A stretch of DNA of 64,000 nt from Pseudomonadota bacterium (GTDB lineage Bacteria > Pseudomonadota > Gammaproteobacteria > Steroidobacterales > Steroidobacteraceae), in contig JADJXW010000001.1 in NCBI GenBank assembly GCA_016720075.1, forward strand, positions 664,206 through 728,205. The letters run 5' to 3'. The notes under the pieces were generated by a model. It had not been told where the DNA came from. It did no database searches and saw only the letters and a list, made by a program, of their open reading frames with translations. Position 1 is the stretch's first letter. Each line of letters starts with the position of its first letter. Positions 19,093 through 26,963 of this stretch are shown here, one piece after another. The translations under genes were made by a program, and so were the position numbers.

Positions 19093-20665
19093 TGCCACCC
19101 TCCGGCGTCGTCCACGTGATGACCCCGTAGGGATCCTTGATGTCGCAGGCCTTGCAGTGCACGCAGTTGGCGGCATTGACCTGCAGGCGGCGACCGCCTG
19201 CGCCATCGTCCACCATTTCATAGACGCCAGCGGGGCAGAAGCGCGTGCAGGGATTGCCGTACTCGGCCGTGCAGCGCGTGCCGCACAGGTCGGCCTCGGC
19301 GACGCGCAGGTGCACGGGCTGCTTCTCGTCGTGGCTTGTCTGCGCGAAGAACACCGAGGCGAGCCGGTCGCGCGGCGGCAGGTCTCGCCCCTGCCATTGC
19401 CGGTCAGGAGAATCGAACTCGTCGAGCCGCTTCAGCGGCGCATTGTCGTGATTGGCCAGCGTCCACGGCAGCACGCCGCCGGTGGCGGTTTCCAGCGCGG
19501 CGTTGGCCAGACCGAGCCAAAGGCCGCGACGGAAGCCGGGCTTGATGTTGCGCACGCGCCTGAGTTCCGTGCCGCCTTCGGATTCACGCCAGCGCGCGTC
19601 GAAGCCGGCCGTGCTGCCGGTGGCCACCAGATGCTCAGCCGCCAGGCTGCCGCACCGGATAGCCTGGTGCACGCCCTTGATCTTCGCGAAATTCAGCGTG
19701 CCTGCGGCATCGCCGATCAGCACCGCGCCGGGCATGTCGAGGCGCGGCATGGACTGCCAGCCACCCGCGGCGATGGTGCGCGCGCCGGCAGCCTGCAGTT
19801 CGGCGCCATCGAGCAGCGCGCGAACCGAGGGGTGGTGCTTGAACTGCTGGAAGGCCTCGAAGGGCGAAAGCCGCGGGTCTTCGTAGTCGAGGCCGACCAC
19901 ATAACCCACATACGCGCGGTCATCACCCAGGTGGTAGACGAAGCTGCCGCCGTAGCTGGCCGCATCCAGCGGCCAGCCCAGGCAGTGCTGCACCAGTCCC
20001 GTTTCTCCGCGACCCTTCGGCAGCTGCCACAGTTCCTTGAAACCCAGCGCGAAGGTCTGTGGGGATCGCCCTTCAGCAAGTGCGAACTGACCGATCAGCA
20101 CCTTTGCCAGGCTGCCCCGGCAGCCCTCGGCCACGACCGTCGTGGTGGCGCGGATTTCTGGCCCCGCGGTGAAGTCGGAGCCGGGATTGCCGTCGGCCTT
20201 CAGGCCCATGTCGCCCACGCGCACGCCGGCCACGCGGCCGTCGGCGCCATACACGGGCGCCGCAGCGGCGAATCCGGGCAGCACATCCACGCCCAGCGAT
20301 TCGGCGTGCTGGGCCAGCAGCGGCGTGAGCTGGCTGAGCGAGACGATGAGGTTGCCGTGGTTGCGAAGCTGCGGTGGCACCCACAGCGGAAGTGAGCGCT
20401 GCGCCGTGAGCAGGCGGAATTCGTCGCGCTGCACCGGCACGCAGATGCCCGGCTGCTGGGTGCGCCACTCGGGCCACAGCGCGTCCAGCGGGCCCGGCTC
20501 CATCACCGCGCCCGACAGCGCATGGCCACCCACGGCCGCAGCCTTCTCCAGCACGCAGACCGTGCGGGCCGGATCGAGCTGCTTGAGCCGGATGGCGCAG
20601 GCCAGCCCCGCGGGGCCCGCGCCCACCACGAGCACATCGTATTCCATGACATCGCGCTGGATCAT
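19067..20665 (-). CDS. Electron transfer flavoprotein-ubiquinone oxidoreductase
   Basis: 532 residues. It passes electrons from reduced ETF (fatty-acid and amino-acid dehydrogenases) to ubiquinone at the inner membrane. The FAD-binding start is VLVVGAGPAGLACAIRLKQ. The C-terminal 4Fe-4S domain has the Cys pattern CGTRCTAEYGNPCTRFCPAG followed by NAANCVHCKACDIKDPYG. Length is close to the usual 540-550. An alternative start six codons downstream (MEYDVLVVG) is possible, and neither has a clear ribosome site. No ETF alpha or beta genes are in this window. Confidence 0.95.
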   Translation of the reverse strand: MIQRDVMEYDVLVVGAGPAGLACAIRLKQLDPARTVCVLEKAAAVGGHALSGAVMEPGPLDALWPEWRTQQPGICVPVQRDEFRLLTAQRSLPLWVPPQLRNHGNLIVSLSQLTPLLAQHAESLGVDVLPGFAAAAPVYGADGRVAGVRVGDMGLKADGNPGSDFTAGPEIRATTTVVAEGCRGSLAKVLIGQFALAEGRSPQTFALGFKELWQLPKGRGETGLVQHCLGWPLDAASYGGSFVYHLGDDRAYVGYVVGLDYEDPRLSPFEAFQQFKHHPSVRALLDGAELQAAGARTIAAGGWQSMPRLDMPGAVLIGDAAGTLNFAKIKGVHQAIRCGSLAAEHLVATGSTAGFDARWRESEGGTELRRVRNIKPGFRRGLWLGLANAALETATGGVLPWTLANHDNAPLKRLDEFDSPDRQWQGRDLPPRDRLASVFFAQTSHDEKQPVHLRVAEADLCGTRCTAEYGNPCTRFCPAGVYEMVDDGAGGRRLQVNAANCVHCKACDIKDPYGVITWTTPEGGSGPNYANL

Positions 20666-20675
20666 GGGCGCGAGT

Positions 20676-21428
20676 TTATGCGAGATCGGGGTCCGGAATC
20701 CGCTGCAATATGGCTGCGCGCGCGCTGTTCAATGCCGCATGCACATGCTCGTCACTGGTGGATTCCGGCGCCGGTTGCACGGGCGCAAGCTCGATCTCGA
20801 TGCGACCCGGCCACGGCAGCAGCGTGCCGGCCGGCAGCGCGGCGCGTGTGCCGCGGATGGCCACCGGCACGATGGGCAACCGCGAGCGCGCGGCAATGGC
20901 GAATGCGCCGCTGCGAAAGCGCATCAGCCCGGGCTCGCGTCCGAAAGTCCCCTCGGGAAAGAACGCGAGCGCGCCGCCCGATTTGGCCTGGCGCAGCAGC
21001 TTGCGCGCGTCGCGCGCGCCTTTGGCCCCGCGGTTGCGATCCACATAGTGGGCGCCGATGCGCCTGAGCAGCAGGTTGGCCAGCGGCACGCGGCTCATTT
21101 CGCGCTTGATGACGAAGCCGAAAGTTGGCGGCAATGCGGCATAGAGCACGATGCCGTCCAGGTAGCTGCAGTGGTTGGCCACCACGATGCACGGCTCGGG
21201 CCCCAGCCGCTCCGGATGCATCACCGACAGCCGCATGCCGCAGGCCGCCAGCGCGATGCGGGCGAAACGCCGGGCAATCCGCCGGCGCAGCGCAAGCCAC
21301 GGCACCGGCAGGATCAGCAGCAGCGCGACCACGGCCAGCAGCCCGAATGCGGCCAGGGCGTAGGCCGCGTACAGATGACGCAGTGCGTGGGGACGCTGGA
21401 CGGTGGGCAGGTCTTCGGACGGCGACAC
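20676..21428 (-). CDS. 1-acyl-sn-glycerol-3-phosphate acyltransferase (PlsC family)
   Basis: 250 residues. An N-terminal hydrophobic helix (YALAAFGLLAVVALLLILPV) anchors it to the inner membrane. The acyltransferase motifs are ANHCSYLDG (HX4D catalytic pair) and FPEGTFGREPGL (substrate-binding FPEGT), with later VPVAIRGTRAALPAG. It should transfer an acyl chain to lysophosphatidate or a related lysolipid. The start is GTG at 21428 with AAGGT a few bases upstream. It lies 10 bp before the ETF-QO gene and is divergent from xerD across a 130-bp spacer. Confidence 0.9.
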   Translation of the reverse strand: MSPSEDLPTVQRPHALRHLYAAYALAAFGLLAVVALLLILPVPWLALRRRIARRFARIALAACGMRLSVMHPERLGPEPCIVVANHCSYLDGIVLYAALPPTFGFVIKREMSRVPLANLLLRRIGAHYVDRNRGAKGARDARKLLRQAKSGGALAFFPEGTFGREPGLMRFRSGAFAIAARSRLPIVPVAIRGTRAALPAGTLLPWPGRIEIELAPVQPAPESTSDEHVHAALNSARAAILQRIPDPDLA

Positions 21429-21558
21429 GGTGACCTTGGTTGTTTTCGCGGGGGATAGTGTGACCCGGTTCTCTTTATGTTAACGCGTAGCAATGCCTGT
21501 GAAGGGCATCACGCAGGGGGGAGGCCTTACTGACGATACTCAGCGGCAAGCACATGTC

Positions 21559-22515
21559 ATGTCTCCGAACCGGAAAACCCCAGTGAGCAAGTCTGCCAGC
21601 GTCGCCGTTGCCCGCCCCGCTGCCGAGGCCGTTGATCCGGCCGTCACGCGGTTTCTCGATGGCGCGTGGATGGAACGCGGACTGTCCACCAACACCCTGG
21701 CGGCCTACCGCGCCGACCTGATGGCGCTGTCGCGCTGGCTGGCTTCGCACGGCGTTGCCATCACCAAGGCCACGCGCGCGGATCTGCTCGGCTTCATCGC
21801 CTGGCGCGTCGAAACCGGCGCGCGCCCGCGCTCCACGGCGCGGCAACTGTCTTCGTTCCGCCGCTTCTACCGCAACCTGCTGCGCGAGGGCACCCTGCGC
21901 GATGACCCCACGGCGCAGATCGCGATGCCGAAGATCGGCCGCTCGCTGCCGAAGTCGCTGACTGAAGAAGAAGTCGAATCCCTGCTCAATGCGCCGGTGG
22001 TTTCCGATCCCCTCGGCAGCCGCGACCGCACCATGCTCGAGGTGCTCTACGCCACAGGCCTGCGCGTCTCGGAACTGGTCAGCCTCAGGTACTCGCAGCT
22101 GAACCTCAACCAGGGCGTGCTGCGCGTGGTCGGCAAGGGCGATCGCGAGCGGCTGATCCCGCTGGGCGAGGAAGCCGTCCGCTGGCTCAAGGAATTCATC
22201 GGCACGGGTCGCGGCGAGATCCTTCTCGATCGATCCACCGATTATCTCTTCCCGACCCGTCGCGGCGATCACATGACGCGCCAGGCCTTCTGGCACATCA
22301 TCAAGCGCTATGCGCGCAAGTCGAACATCGAGAAGGAACTCTCGCCGCACACGCTGCGGCATGCCTTCGCGACGCACCTGCTGAACCACGGCGCCGACCT
22401 GCGCGTGGTGCAGATGCTGCTCGGACACAGCGACCTGTCGACCACGCAGATCTACACCCACGTGGCGCGGGAACGCATGAAGGAAATGCACGGTCGGCAT
22501 CATCCCAGGGGATAG
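21559..22515 (+). CDS. xerD: Tyrosine recombinase XerD
   Basis: About 318 residues. The N-terminal SAM-like core-binding domain (VTRFLDGAWMERGLSTNTLAAYR) is followed by the catalytic domain with all six residues: Arg in YATGLRVSELV, Lys in VGKGDRERLIPLG, His-x-x-Arg in SPHTLRHAFATHLL, the second His in LGHSDLSTTQIYTHV and Tyr in the same segment. XerD acts with XerC at dif to resolve chromosome dimers. The start is uncertain: ATG 21559 or GTG 21583, neither with a good ribosome site. Downstream dsbC in the same direction reproduces the xerD-dsbC order of E. coli, supporting housekeeping XerD rather than a phage integrase. Confidence 0.93.
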   Translation: MSPNRKTPVSKSASVAVARPAAEAVDPAVTRFLDGAWMERGLSTNTLAAYRADLMALSRWLASHGVAITKATRADLLGFIAWRVETGARPRSTARQLSSFRRFYRNLLREGTLRDDPTAQIAMPKIGRSLPKSLTEEEVESLLNAPVVSDPLGSRDRTMLEVLYATGLRVSELVSLRYSQLNLNQGVLRVVGKGDRERLIPLGEEAVRWLKEFIGTGRGEILLDRSTDYLFPTRRGDHMTRQAFWHIIKRYARKSNIEKELSPHTLRHAFATHLLNHGADLRVVQMLLGHSDLSTTQIYTHVARERMKEMHGRHHPRG

Positions 22516-22581
22516 TCCGGATCCCTGTCCCGGCTGCGCGACATGCGTAAGCCGCAGGGCGCCGGTGCTAGACTTGCGCCC

Positions 22582-23397
22582 ATGAAACACCGCCTCTCAC
22601 TGCTTGCCGTCCTGCTGCTGCCCCTGGCCGCCTGTGCCCGTGGCGATGCGACACCGACCGCCGCCGCAGGTGCAGGTGCAGGCGCGGTCGCCGCGCCAGC
22701 CGGCGCCACCGCGCAGGATCCACGCGTGGCCCTTTCCGCGAAGGTGCCGGGCTCCAAGCCCGAGGATTTCCGCGCCACGCCGGTGCCGGGCATCTACGAA
22801 CTCTCGCATGGCGCGGAAATCTCCTACGTCAGCGCCGACGCGAAGTTCGTCTTTTCCGGTGATCTCTACCGCGTCTCCGACAAGGGTGATTTCCCGAACC
22901 TGTCCGAGGTGCGCCGCCGCGAGCTGCGCCTGGCGAAGCTGGGCGAGCTGCCCGAATCGCAGATGCTGGTGTTCGGCCCCGAAAAGGCCAAGCACACCAT
23001 CACCGTGTTCACCGACGTCGATTGCCCGTGGTGCCAGCGCCTGCACGGCCAGATCGCCGAATACAACAAGCTCGGCATTCGTGTGCGCTACCTGTTCTTC
23101 CCGCGAACCGGCCCGGACACCGAGTCCTGGGCCAAGGCCGATGCCATCTGGTGCGCAACCGACCGCAAGGCCGCCTTCACGCGCGCCAAGGCCGGCGACG
23201 AGGTGCCCGAGAAGGCCTGCCCCGGCTCACCCGTGGCGCGCGAATACCAGCTCGGCCGCGATGTGGGCGTCTCCGGCACGCCCGGGGTTGTCATCGAAAC
23301 CGGCGAGCTGATTCCCGGGTACATGGCGCCGGCGCAGTTGCTGGCGCACATCCAGAAGGCGCTTGCCGACGACGCGGCTGAGCGCAAAGCCAACTAG
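22582..23397 (+). CDS. dsbC: DsbC-type disulfide isomerase, lipoprotein form
   Basis: 271 residues. The N-terminus MKHRLSLLAVLLLPLAACARG has a lipobox (LAAC), so it is predicted to be a lipid-anchored periplasmic protein rather than a soluble one. After an Ala/Gly linker comes the DsbC dimerisation region (TPVPGIYELSHGAEISYVSA), then a thioredoxin fold with active site VDCPWCQRLH and cis-Pro loop VSGTPGVVIETGELIPGY. E. coli DsbC has CGYC; CPWC is less common and may alter redox potential. Function: shuffling of wrong disulfides in exported proteins. TAGACT lies 7 nt before the ATG with no Shine-Dalgarno. Confidence 0.92.
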   Translation: MKHRLSLLAVLLLPLAACARGDATPTAAAGAGAGAVAAPAGATAQDPRVALSAKVPGSKPEDFRATPVPGIYELSHGAEISYVSADAKFVFSGDLYRVSDKGDFPNLSEVRRRELRLAKLGELPESQMLVFGPEKAKHTITVFTDVDCPWCQRLHGQIAEYNKLGIRVRYLFFPRTGPDTESWAKADAIWCATDRKAAFTRAKAGDEVPEKACPGSPVAREYQLGRDVGVSGTPGVVIETGELIPGYMAPAQLLAHIQKALADDAAERKAN

Positions 23398-23450
23398 TTT
23401 CGATCCGGGAGCGCGCTGTCAGCGTTTGTTCGTAAGGGCACGGTCGCGGC

Positions 23451-23522
23451 GCGTGGGCCTCTTGGCCCGCTTCGGACAGCCGGCCGCGGACGGCCGGAAC
23501 TTGCGGGCCAAGAGGCCCACGC
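23451..23522. repeat. Long palindrome A with core shared with palindrome B
   Basis: Outer arms of 20 bp are perfectly complementary (23451-23470 and 23503-23522, reading gcgtgggcctcttggcccgc). Inside is an asymmetric unpaired part (ttcggacag on the left, aactt on the right) and a second perfect stem ccggccg-cgga-cggccgg (23480-23497). It lies between the convergent dsbC and fdxA genes. It could fold as a long DNA or RNA hairpin and may also end dsbC transcription, but it has no T-tract. The core recurs, inverted, in palindrome B. Confidence 0.85.
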
Positions 23523-23587
23523 ACCACGCCCATGCCCGCAAGCGCACGCTGCGTGAGCGATCAGAATCGGATCAAGAAAACGCCTGG

Positions 23588-23688
23588 GTTCGAGCGGACG
23601 TGCGGAAGGAAATCCGGGCCGCGAGTTCCGGCCGTCTTCGGCCGGCTGTCTGAGCGGCCCGGATTTCCTGCAGCGCGGCCGCTCGAAC
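23588..23688. repeat. Long palindrome B, inverted copy of the same core with different arms
   Basis: Arms of 16 bp (23607-23622, aggaaatccgggccgc, with 23654-23669) are perfectly complementary. After a 9 by 9 mismatch there is a further 10-bp outer stem (23588-23597 gttcgagcgg with 23679-23688). The centre is ccggccg-tctt-cggccgg (23628-23645) flanked by gagtt and ctgtctga. Read on the minus strand, its centre matches palindrome A (GACAGCCGGCCG, then GACGGCCGGAACT), while the arms are unrelated in sequence. Together A and B fill most of the 315-bp gap between dsbC and fdxA; I see no protein gene there. Confidence 0.85.
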
Positions 23689-23712
23689 GTACGCGCCTAC
23701 CAGATCCGACAC

Positions 23713-24036
23713 TTACTTCTCGAGCAGCGCCCGCTTGCCCGGCTTCCCATCCCATTCCTTCCCATCGGCAGGTCCGGGCTTCTTTTCGGTGATCACCGGC
23801 CAGGCCTTGGCCAGGTCCGCGTTGATCTTCAGGAAGTCCTTCTGGTCCGCGGGCACTTCGTCCTCGGAGAAGATGGCTTCGGCAGGGCACTCGGGCTCGC
23901 ACAGCGTGCAGTCGATGCATTCATCCGGATCGATGACCAGGAAGTTGGGGCCTTCGTGGAAACAGTCCACGGGGCACACTTCCACGCAGTCCATGTATTT
24001 GCACTTGATGCAGTTTTCAGTGACGACGAAGGTCAT
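23713..24036 (-). CDS. fdxA: 7Fe-type ferredoxin (3Fe-4S / 4Fe-4S)
   Basis: A 107-residue cytoplasmic electron carrier. It starts MTFVVTENCIKCKYMDCVEV with CPVDCFHEG and then DECIDCTLCEPECPAEAIF. The first Cys set, with Asp-interrupted spacing, and the second CxxCxxCxxxCP set fit the FdxA family binding one 3Fe-4S and one 4Fe-4S cluster. A -10-like TAGAAT (minus strand, bases 24064-24069) and AGAGGA ahead of the ATG suggest its own promoter. That hexamer overlaps the stop codon of the upstream NUDIX gene. Confidence 0.96.
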   Translation of the reverse strand: MTFVVTENCIKCKYMDCVEVCPVDCFHEGPNFLVIDPDECIDCTLCEPECPAEAIFSEDEVPADQKDFLKINADLAKAWPVITEKKPGPADGKEWDGKPGKRALLEK

Positions 24037-24066
24037 GCCGGGTCCTCTACGTTCAGGCCGCGCATT

Positions 24067-24618
24067 CTAGCCCGGATAGCGCCGCGCGAGCGTGGTCTGA
24101 TGCGGCAGCGCGGTGCCGGATTCCCGGTCCTGCATGTAGCTTTCGAGCGCAAACCGCGTGGAAGGAAAGGCCAGTTCCTCCCAGGGAATCTGCCGAGGGT
24201 CCACGAGCTTGGCGTCCAGGCTCTCGGGCCCCGCGCCAAAAGCTGACGTGGTCAGTTTTGCGCGGAAGAACACATGCACCTGATGTGCCTCGGGTATGTC
24301 CACGACCGCCAGCAGCGTGCCGACATCCACCTGGGCCAGCGCCTCTTCCTGGCATTCGCGCGCTGCGCCCGCGCGCAGCGTCTCGCCGTTCTCCATGAAG
24401 CCGGCCGGCACGGTCCACCAGCCGCGCCGGGGTTCAATGGCCCGCAGGCAGATCAGGATCCGGCCGTCTTCGGCTTCCGGGACGCAGCCCACGACGATGC
24501 GCGGGTTCTCGTAGTGCACGGCCTCGCAGGCCGGGCAGATGCGTCGCGGCAGGTGGTCTCCCTCCGGAATTCGCATTTCGGTAGGCGAGCCGCAGTAACA
24601 GCAGAAACGCTTGTCCAT
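24067..24618 (-). CDS. NUDIX hydrolase with N-terminal zinc ribbon
   Basis: About 183 residues from the ATG at 24618 (MDKRFCCYCGSPTEMRIPEG); the frame is open for 20 more codons upstream. Paired CxxC motifs (CCYCGS and ICPACEAVH) form a zinc ribbon as in NudC-like and related hydrolases. The NUDIX box runs GFMENGETLRAGAARECQEE: G-x5-E-x7-REUxEE is intact, with Ala in place of the final Gly. Substrate is unknown; ADP-ribose, NADH or other nucleoside diphosphate derivatives are possible. It lies 30 bp upstream of fdxA on the minus strand and is divergent from the GGDEF/EAL gene. Confidence 0.88.
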   Translation of the reverse strand: MDKRFCCYCGSPTEMRIPEGDHLPRRICPACEAVHYENPRIVVGCVPEAEDGRILICLRAIEPRRGWWTVPAGFMENGETLRAGAARECQEEALAQVDVGTLLAVVDIPEAHQVHVFFRAKLTTSAFGAGPESLDAKLVDPRQIPWEELAFPSTRFALESYMQDRESGTALPHQTTLARRYPG

Positions 24619-24702
24619 CACATATATCGCCTGCGCGGGTGGGAACTGGATCACGTCCGCGAGGCCCTCCAGCGGCAATCATTTGCCGCAGTTCAGGGAC
24701 TT

Positions 24703-26502
24703 ATGAACACGGAAACCAAAGATACCAGCGCCACGGGCCGGCACGAAGCTGACCTGGCGCTGATGAGACTCGGGCACGAGTTGCGCCGGCGTGTGCGCGA
24801 TCGTGCGGGCCTGCCCGACGTATTGCGGGAAGTGGGCCAGCGCGTGCAGGCCGATGCCGCGCTGCTGTGGATGCCCTGCTGCGCGCTGCGCCTGCCGGTG
24901 GCCGTGAAGGGCACGGAAGTGCCCGTGGCCATTGCCGCGGAATTCGACACCATCGCCGATCGCGTGATCGCGCTCGAGGAGCGCAAGGGTCAGGCCGCGG
25001 TGGTGCAGGGAGAGGAGAGCGTCGGTGGCCAGCGTGCTGCATGTCGCTTGCTGATGGTGCCAGTGGACACCGGCTCGGCACGTTATCCCGCATGGCTGGT
25101 CTTCGCGCGCGAGCTGACCTCGCCGCGCTTCGATACCTTCGCTGCCGTCGGCGGGCAGGTACAGTCGCTGCGCCTGGCACGACGACTGATGCGCGAGTTC
25201 GACGCCGACACCGGACATCTGTCGCGGCGCGGCCTGCGCTCGGCGCTGGCCGGTAGAGATCGCGGCTGTGGCGCGCTGATCCTCGCGGATCTGGATGGAC
25301 TGCGCCCCCTCAACCATACCCGCGGCGTGGAAGTCGGCGACATGGTCATTGCGACCTTCGCGCGACTGCTGGTCAAGCCACTGCTGCCCGAAGGCTCGCT
25401 GGTCGCGCGCATCGAGGGCGCCAAGTTCCTGCTGATGGTGCCCGATGTGGACGGCGAGCAGGCAGCCCGCATCGCCATGAACCTGCAGACCGAGCTGGAG
25501 CAGGTCGAGATCAAGGACCAGCAGGATTTTCCGCGGCTGACTGTGAGCTGCGGCATTGCCGAATATGCCCTGGCTGGCGAGCCCATCGACCGCACGATCC
25601 TGTCGGCCGACATGGTGCTGCGCATGGCCAAGGACCGCGGCCGCTCGCGCATCGAGATCCATCAGTCCAACGACGCCAGCGTGATCCGGCGCAAGGATGA
25701 GGACTTCGCTGCCGCGGACCTGCGCGAGGCGCTGCGCAGCAACCGGCTGGAGCTCTTCACGCAGCCCATCGTGTCGCTGCGCGACCGCAAGCACCCGCTG
25801 GGCTTCGAACTGCTGCTGCGCCTGCGCAACGAGGACGGCAGCATGGACGACCCGGGTCGTCTGCTGGCCGGGGCGCAGCGCCACCAGATGCTGCCGCTAG
25901 TCGACCGCTACGTGGTGGACAAGGCGTTTTCCATCCTGGCTCCGCATCGCGAAGTGCTGGCGCGCCAGCGGCTCACCATGGCCATCAACGTCTCCGGGCA
26001 GTCGATCTGCGATCCGGAGTTCGCCGAGCACTTCACGCAGCAGCTGAAGAAATCAAAGCTGCCGCAGGGCTGCATCGTCGTCGAAGTGACCGAGCAGGTG
26101 GCAGCGGGGAACCTGGCCAAGGCCGGCGATGCCATGCGCCGGCTGCGCGCGGCAGGCTGCGGCATCGCGATCGATGATTTCGGCACCGGCGCGAATTCCC
26201 TCGCCTACATCCACCAGCTGCCTGTCACGCGGCTAAAGATCGACGGCAGCTTTATCCGCGACATCACCACCAACAAGCGCTCGGAAGCCGCCGTGCGCAC
26301 CATCGTGCAGCTGGCGCGCGATTTCGTGCTGCAGACGGTGGGTGAATACGTGGAGAGCAAGGAACAGTCCGAAGCCCTGCGCAGGCTCGGCGTGGATTTC
26401 GGCCAGGGATATCTGTTCGGCAAGCCTGAACCGCTGGATTCCACGGTGGCCACGCTGGTCGAGCGGGAAACCGCGGACGGCAATATCTACAACACCGGCT
26501 AG
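24703..26502 (+). CDS. GGDEF/EAL dual-domain protein with degenerate GGDEF
   Basis: 599 residues, no membrane segment. About 200 N-terminal residues show no motif I can name. The GGDEF domain follows (LILADLDGLRPLNHTRGVEVGD), but the signature is RIEGAKFLLM instead of R-GGDEF-, so diguanylate cyclase activity should be lost. The C-terminal EAL domain reads FELLLRL, INVSGQSI, VVEVTEQVA, AIDDFGTGANSLAYIHQLPV, LKIDGSFI and QGYLFGKP; the metal-binding residues are kept, so it may be an active phosphodiesterase. The degenerate GGDEF could act as a GTP-sensing or regulatory domain, as in other hybrid proteins. It is a second c-di-GMP gene besides the partial one at the window start. Confidence 0.92.
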   Translation: MNTETKDTSATGRHEADLALMRLGHELRRRVRDRAGLPDVLREVGQRVQADAALLWMPCCALRLPVAVKGTEVPVAIAAEFDTIADRVIALEERKGQAAVVQGEESVGGQRAACRLLMVPVDTGSARYPAWLVFARELTSPRFDTFAAVGGQVQSLRLARRLMREFDADTGHLSRRGLRSALAGRDRGCGALILADLDGLRPLNHTRGVEVGDMVIATFARLLVKPLLPEGSLVARIEGAKFLLMVPDVDGEQAARIAMNLQTELEQVEIKDQQDFPRLTVSCGIAEYALAGEPIDRTILSADMVLRMAKDRGRSRIEIHQSNDASVIRRKDEDFAAADLREALRSNRLELFTQPIVSLRDRKHPLGFELLLRLRNEDGSMDDPGRLLAGAQRHQMLPLVDRYVVDKAFSILAPHREVLARQRLTMAINVSGQSICDPEFAEHFTQQLKKSKLPQGCIVVEVTEQVAAGNLAKAGDAMRRLRAAGCGIAIDDFGTGANSLAYIHQLPVTRLKIDGSFIRDITTNKRSEAAVRTIVQLARDFVLQTVGEYVESKEQSEALRRLGVDFGQGYLFGKPEPLDSTVATLVERETADGNIYNTG

Positions 26503-26513
26503 CGCCCGCGGCC

Positions 26514-26951
26514 TCAGATCCAGCGCAGCAGCAGGGCGGCCAGCACGATGTAGCGGCCGACCTTGGCAATCGTCACCAGCAGCAGGAATACCGGCAGGGG
26601 TTCGCGCATCACGCCCGCTGCGACGGTCAGTGGATCGCCAACCAGCGGCATCCAGCTGGCAAGCAGCGACCACTTGCCGTAGCGCTGGTACCACTGCTGA
26701 GCCTTCTCCAGCGTGGCGCGCTTCACGGGGAACCACGCGCGATCGCGCAGGCGTTCCACGCCGCGACCGATGAGCCAGTTAACCACCGCGCCCAGCACAT
26801 TGCCGGCGCTGGCTACCACCAGCAGCGCCACGATCGGCAGTCGCCCATCCAGCAGCAGCGCCGACAATACGGCTTCCGACTGCGCCGGCAGCAGCGTGGC
26901 CGCCACGAATGCGCTGGCGAAAAGTCCCGCGTAGGCGGCAAGGTCAGTCAC
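26514..26951 (-). CDS. YqaA-family (DedA/SNARE-associated-like) membrane protein
   Basis: 145 residues with four or so hydrophobic segments: YAGLFASAFVAATLLPAQSE, LPIVALLVVASAGNVLGAVV, SLLASWMPLVGDPLTVAAGV and LPVFLLLVTIAKVGRYIVLA. The GNVLGAVVNWLIGRG and WMPLVGDPLTVAAG motifs are those of the YqaA branch of the DedA-like family, thought to move lipids or ions across the inner membrane; the exact function is unknown. It follows the SRPBCC gene by 12 bp, so it is probably the third gene of the ArsR operon. Confidence 0.85.
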   Translation of the reverse strand: MTDLAAYAGLFASAFVAATLLPAQSEAVLSALLLDGRLPIVALLVVASAGNVLGAVVNWLIGRGVERLRDRAWFPVKRATLEKAQQWYQRYGKWSLLASWMPLVGDPLTVAAGVMREPLPVFLLLVTIAKVGRYIVLAALLLRWI

Positions 26952-26963
26952 TGGCGTCCCGCA

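Noticed and set aside
21559..22515. Tyrosine recombinase as integrase of a mobile element
   Set aside because: Followed by dsbC as in E. coli, normal composition, no attachment-site repeats, no cargo or phage genes; it is the housekeeping XerD.
23363..23792. Short open frames across the dsbC-fdxA gap
   Set aside because: They read through the palindromes, have no ribosome site and no recognisable product; the gap is better explained by the repeat structures.
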